Source: an uncultured Pelagibacteraceae bacterium
Lineage (GTDB): Bacteria > Pseudomonadota > Alphaproteobacteria > Pelagibacterales > Pelagibacteraceae
Assembly (NCBI GenBank): GCA_902588255.1
Contig: CACIOK010000009.1
Location: forward strand, 1 to 36,705
DNA length: 36,705 nt
Direction: 5' to 3'
In this document: positions 35,005-36,705 of the stretch, piece by piece
How the letters are laid out: each line of letters starts with the position of its first letter
Position numbering within the stretch: position 1 is the first letter of the stretch
Made by a program: the position numbers and the translations under genes
Notes under the pieces: generated by a model
What the model was told of the DNA's origin: nothing
Seen by the model: the letters and a program-made list of their open reading frames with translations, nothing else
Database searches by the model: none

Positions 35005-35031
35005 TTTAGTTCAACTTTAAGTTGTAGTAAA
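35005..35031. repeat. dyad-symmetric candidate operator
   Basis: A 27-base imperfect palindrome is centred on 35018. The core is CAACT TTA AGTTG (35012-35024), with symmetric flanks TTTA and TAAA; ten of twelve arm positions pair. It lies about 60 bases upstream of the proX ATG, which suits a transcription-factor site controlling proX, bhmT or both. It could instead be a hairpin in the proX leader. Confidence 0.4.
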
Positions 35032-35061
35032 AATGTCTTTAATTGTTTTTTAATTAATTAT

Positions 35062-35171
35062 ACGGTTTCGAAAATGATTTGGGTAAACAATCAATTTAAA
35101 TCTATCAAAAGATTTACTGTAATAGGTTATTCATCTTTTCATGAATTGTACCTGAATAGATTTCATTACAG
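35062..35171 (+). ncRNA. structured 5' leader of bhmT, candidate riboswitch
   Basis: Ordered complementarities can be read directly. A possible small H-type pseudoknot uses GTTT/AAAC (35065-35068 with 35084-35087) interleaved with TGATT/AATCA. A hairpin AAATCT/AGATTT (35098-35103, 35110-35115) follows. A 7-bp stem CTGTAAT/ATTACAG (35117-35123, 35165-35171) encloses AGGT/ACCT (35124-35127, 35150-35153) and ATTCAT/ATGAAT (35129-35134, 35141-35146). This nesting with little slack suggests a folded RNA. A SAM-sensing role is inferred from the gene it precedes, since BHMT makes methionine. Confidence 0.5.
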
Positions 35172-35184
35172 ATTGCACTCAAAC

Positions 35185-35247
35185 TATTTCCAGAAAATTT
35201 AATTAATAAAATTTTAAATTTAAAATTAATTAACTAGGAGGGAAATA
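35185..35247 (+). promoter_or_regulatory. bhmT ribosome-binding site with possible sequestering stem
   Basis: The Shine-Dalgarno AGGAGGG (35236-35242) lies 4 bases before the ATG at 35247, much stronger than most in this window. TATTTCC at 35185-35191 is a perfect 7-base complement of GGAAATA at 35241-35247, covering the end of the Shine-Dalgarno and the A of the start codon. Between them, TTAATTAAT (35199-35207) pairs with ATTAATTAA (35225-35233). Together this could hide the ribosome-binding site in one state, as in translation-type riboswitches. Confidence 0.5.
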
Positions 35248-36293
35248 TGAAAAAAGATTTAATCACAAGACTTAATGAAGGACCTGTTCTTTTTGCAGAA
35301 GGATATTTGTTTGCAATGGAAAGAAGAGGATATTTATCAGCTGGTGCATTTGTACCTGAAGTTGTTTTAGAGCATCCAGAGGTAGTTTCTCAATTACATA
35401 GAGAGTTTATAAGAGCCGGATCAGATGTAGTTCAAGCATTTACTTACTATGGACATAGAGAAAAATTGCGTTTAATTGGCAAAGAAGATCTATTAGAGCC
35501 ACTACAGAAGAATGCATTACAGATTGCTAAAGATGCAAGAGATGAGTTTAAAGATCTTGATTTACTAGTTTGTGGTGATGTTGCTAATACAAACATTTAT
35601 GATCCAAGTGATAAAAAAAGTCATTCTGTGTGTCAAAAAATGTACGAAGAACAAGTGGCTTGGGCAAAAGAAGCAGGAGTAGATTTTATTGTTGCAGAAA
35701 CAATAAATTGGACAGAGGAAATGAAAATTGCACTTAAGGCAATTAAAGACGAAGGTTTGATTGCTGTAACAAATTTTTCAATTAAAAAAGGTGATAAAAC
35801 TAGGGAGGGCCATACTCCAGGAGAAGCTTGTAAAATGATGGAAGATCTTGGTGCTGATGTAGTTGGTCTAAATTGTTATAGAGGACCAAAAATGACAATG
35901 AAACTTTTACCTGAAATAAGAGAAAAGGTTTCATGCCATGTTGCTGCTTTACCAGTTCCCTACAGGACCACTGAAGAGCAACCAGGTTTTTTAAATCAAA
36001 CTGATCATGGTTGCGATTGTATACCTGGAGGAAATGCATTTCCTGTTGCTTTGGATAATTTGTACTGTAACAGATTTGAAATGGCTGAGTTTGCAAAGGA
36101 CTGCGAAAAAAGAAAAATAAATCTTATAGGGATTTGTTGTGGAGCTGAACCTCACCACGTTAGAGAAATGGCAGTTGCTCTAGGTAGAAAACCAATATCA
36201 TATAAATATTATCCAGATATGAGTAGACATTGGCTTCACGGTAAAGATAAGTCTTTTTTAGATATAAATACTAGTATGAGTAAAAAATATTAG
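35247..36293 (+). CDS. bhmT: betaine-homocysteine S-methyltransferase
   Basis: This zinc-dependent methyltransferase moves a methyl group from glycine betaine (or a related donor) to homocysteine, giving methionine and dimethylglycine. The 348-residue protein has the homocysteine S-methyltransferase barrel with all three zinc ligands: Cys210 in GLNCYRG and the Cys297-Cys298 pair in GICCGAEPHH. The N-terminal ITRLNEGPVLFAEGYLFAMERRGYL and QAFTYYGH blocks favour BHMT over MmuM or MetH. It is preceded by the long structured leader and followed after 10 bases by a dimethylglycine-dehydrogenase-type gene, which supports betaine as donor. SAR11 lacks several usual routes of sulfur and methionine metabolism, making this enzyme important. 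Confidence 0.92.
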   Translation: MKKDLITRLNEGPVLFAEGYLFAMERRGYLSAGAFVPEVVLEHPEVVSQLHREFIRAGSDVVQAFTYYGHREKLRLIGKEDLLEPLQKNALQIAKDARDEFKDLDLLVCGDVANTNIYDPSDKKSHSVCQKMYEEQVAWAKEAGVDFIVAETINWTEEMKIALKAIKDEGLIAVTNFSIKKGDKTREGHTPGEACKMMEDLGADVVGLNCYRGPKMTMKLLPEIREKVSCHVAALPVPYRTTEEQPGFLNQTDHGCDCIPGGNAFPVALDNLYCNRFEMAEFAKDCEKRKINLIGICCGAEPHHVREMAVALGRKPISYKYYPDMSRHWLHGKDKSFLDINTSMSKKY

Positions 36294-36303
36294 TTCTTAA
36301 ATT

Positions 36304-36705
36304 ATGGAAAGTAATGCAAAAGTAGTAATTGTTGGAGGTGGTGTAGTTGGATGTTCAATTCTATACCATCTCTCTAAATTTGGATTAAAGGACTGTGTGC
36401 TTTTGGAAAGGAATGAATTAACTTCAGGATCCTCTTGGCATGCAGCTGGAAATGTTCATGTAATCTCATCCGATCCTAATATTTCGAGAATGATGGCCTA
36501 TACAATTGGTCTTTATAAAGAAATAGAAAAAGAGTCAGGCCATTCTTGTGGATTTAAACCTAGTGGCGGATTTTATTTGGCTTCAAATGACGTTTGGGCC
36601 GAGTACCTCAAAAGAGAGAGATCTAAAGCTAGGTATATGGGTTTAGATCAAGAGTTTATATCGCTTGATGAGGTAAAAAAGAAAAATCCACTGATTGATC
36701 CTTCC
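36304..36705 (+). CDS. dimethylglycine/sarcosine dehydrogenase-type flavoprotein, 3' end missing
   Basis: The first 134 codons of a DAO-family FAD enzyme are present and run off the window. The dinucleotide-binding loop is VIVGGGVVGCSILYHL (residues 8-23), with Glu35 at the end of the second strand for FAD ribose. SGSSWHAAGN (41-50) matches the motif in which a histidine (here His46) binds FAD covalently in dimethylglycine and sarcosine dehydrogenases. These enzymes oxidise N-methyl groups and hand them to tetrahydrofolate, often through a fused C-terminal GcvT domain that would lie outside the window. It is 10 bases downstream of bhmT, whose product dimethylglycine would be its substrate. 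Confidence 0.85.
   Translation, partial: MESNAKVVIVGGGVVGCSILYHLSKFGLKDCVLLERNELTSGSSWHAAGNVHVISSDPNISRMMAYTIGLYKEIEKESGHSCGFKPSGGFYLASNDVWAEYLKRERSKARYMGLDQEFISLDEVKKKNPLIDPS

Larger units (their letters stand above)
34945..35246. promoter_or_regulatory. 302-base divergent regulatory region and bhmT leader
   Basis: This is the only gene-free stretch over 300 bases, between divergent proX and bhmT. From left to right it holds the proX Shine-Dalgarno, a 27-base dyad (35005-35031), an AT-rich block with TTAATTAATTATAC (35050-35063, possible bhmT -10 region), and several hairpins (35062-35171). An AT-rich hairpin (35199-35233) and a strong Shine-Dalgarno for bhmT complete it. SAM-II and SAM-V riboswitches are reported upstream of bhmT in Candidatus Pelagibacter. 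Position and length fit, but I could not align their consensus by eye. Confidence 0.6.

Overview
The window comes from a free-living marine alphaproteobacterium of the SAR11 / Candidatus Pelagibacter type. The evidence is the very AT-rich sequence, near-absent intergenic space (many 1-11 nt or ATGA/TAATG overlaps), short versions of housekeeping proteins, and a glycine-betaine/one-carbon gene cluster of the kind known from SAR11. I saw no mobile element, CRISPR array, rRNA or tRNA. The only gene-free stretch over 300 bases is 34945-35246.

Layout. 2-1603 (+): 3' part of fabG, then acpP and gmk (fatty-acid synthesis, GMP kinase). 1592-8909 (-): a compact six-gene envelope operon lptF-lptG-lptD-surA-pdxA-rsmA (LPS export, outer-membrane protein folding, vitamin B6, 16S rRNA dimethylation). 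8960-10826 (+): pepA-ndk. 10823-12407 (-): purM-purN. 12419-15940 (+): a DUF2066 protein, the DnaA-like regulator hdaA, and aspS. 15943-16773 (-): a free-standing protein resembling the C-terminal region of the B12-dependent ribonucleotide reductase NrdJ. 16885-17620 (+): an NDUFA12-type complex I subunit and a secreted DUF2155 protein. 17617-19825 (-): aroQ-accB-accC. 19842-20836 (+): thiS-thiG. 20829-22607 (-): RNase E/G. 22710-28353 (+): mrcA, prfB (with its programmed +1 frameshift) and an AsmA-like protein. 28362-29597 (-): tyrS. 29656-30783 (+): anmK. A bidirectional terminator follows.

30836-36705 is the most interesting part: a methylated-osmolyte and one-carbon island. On the minus strand lie a ProX-like binding protein, a ProW-like permease, a short MTHFR-like protein and a DmdA-like GcvT-family protein. 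Diverging on the plus strand are bhmT and the start of a dimethylglycine/sarcosine dehydrogenase-type flavoprotein. The likely logic is uptake of a betaine-type compound, methyl transfer to homocysteine (BHMT), oxidative demethylation of the product, and a second route in which a methyl group goes to tetrahydrofolate (GcvT-like) and is oxidised (MTHFR-like). The 302-base divergent region between proX and bhmT holds a dyad-symmetric site and a strongly structured leader ending at an unusually good Shine-Dalgarno. Its position fits the SAM-responsive riboswitches (SAM-II/SAM-V) reported upstream of bhmT in Pelagibacter, but I could not match their consensus by eye.

The best candidates for something undescribed are the substrate of the GcvT-like/MTHFR-like pair, the NrdJ-tail protein, the loss of the zinc-link cysteines in RNase E, and the details of the bhmT leader.
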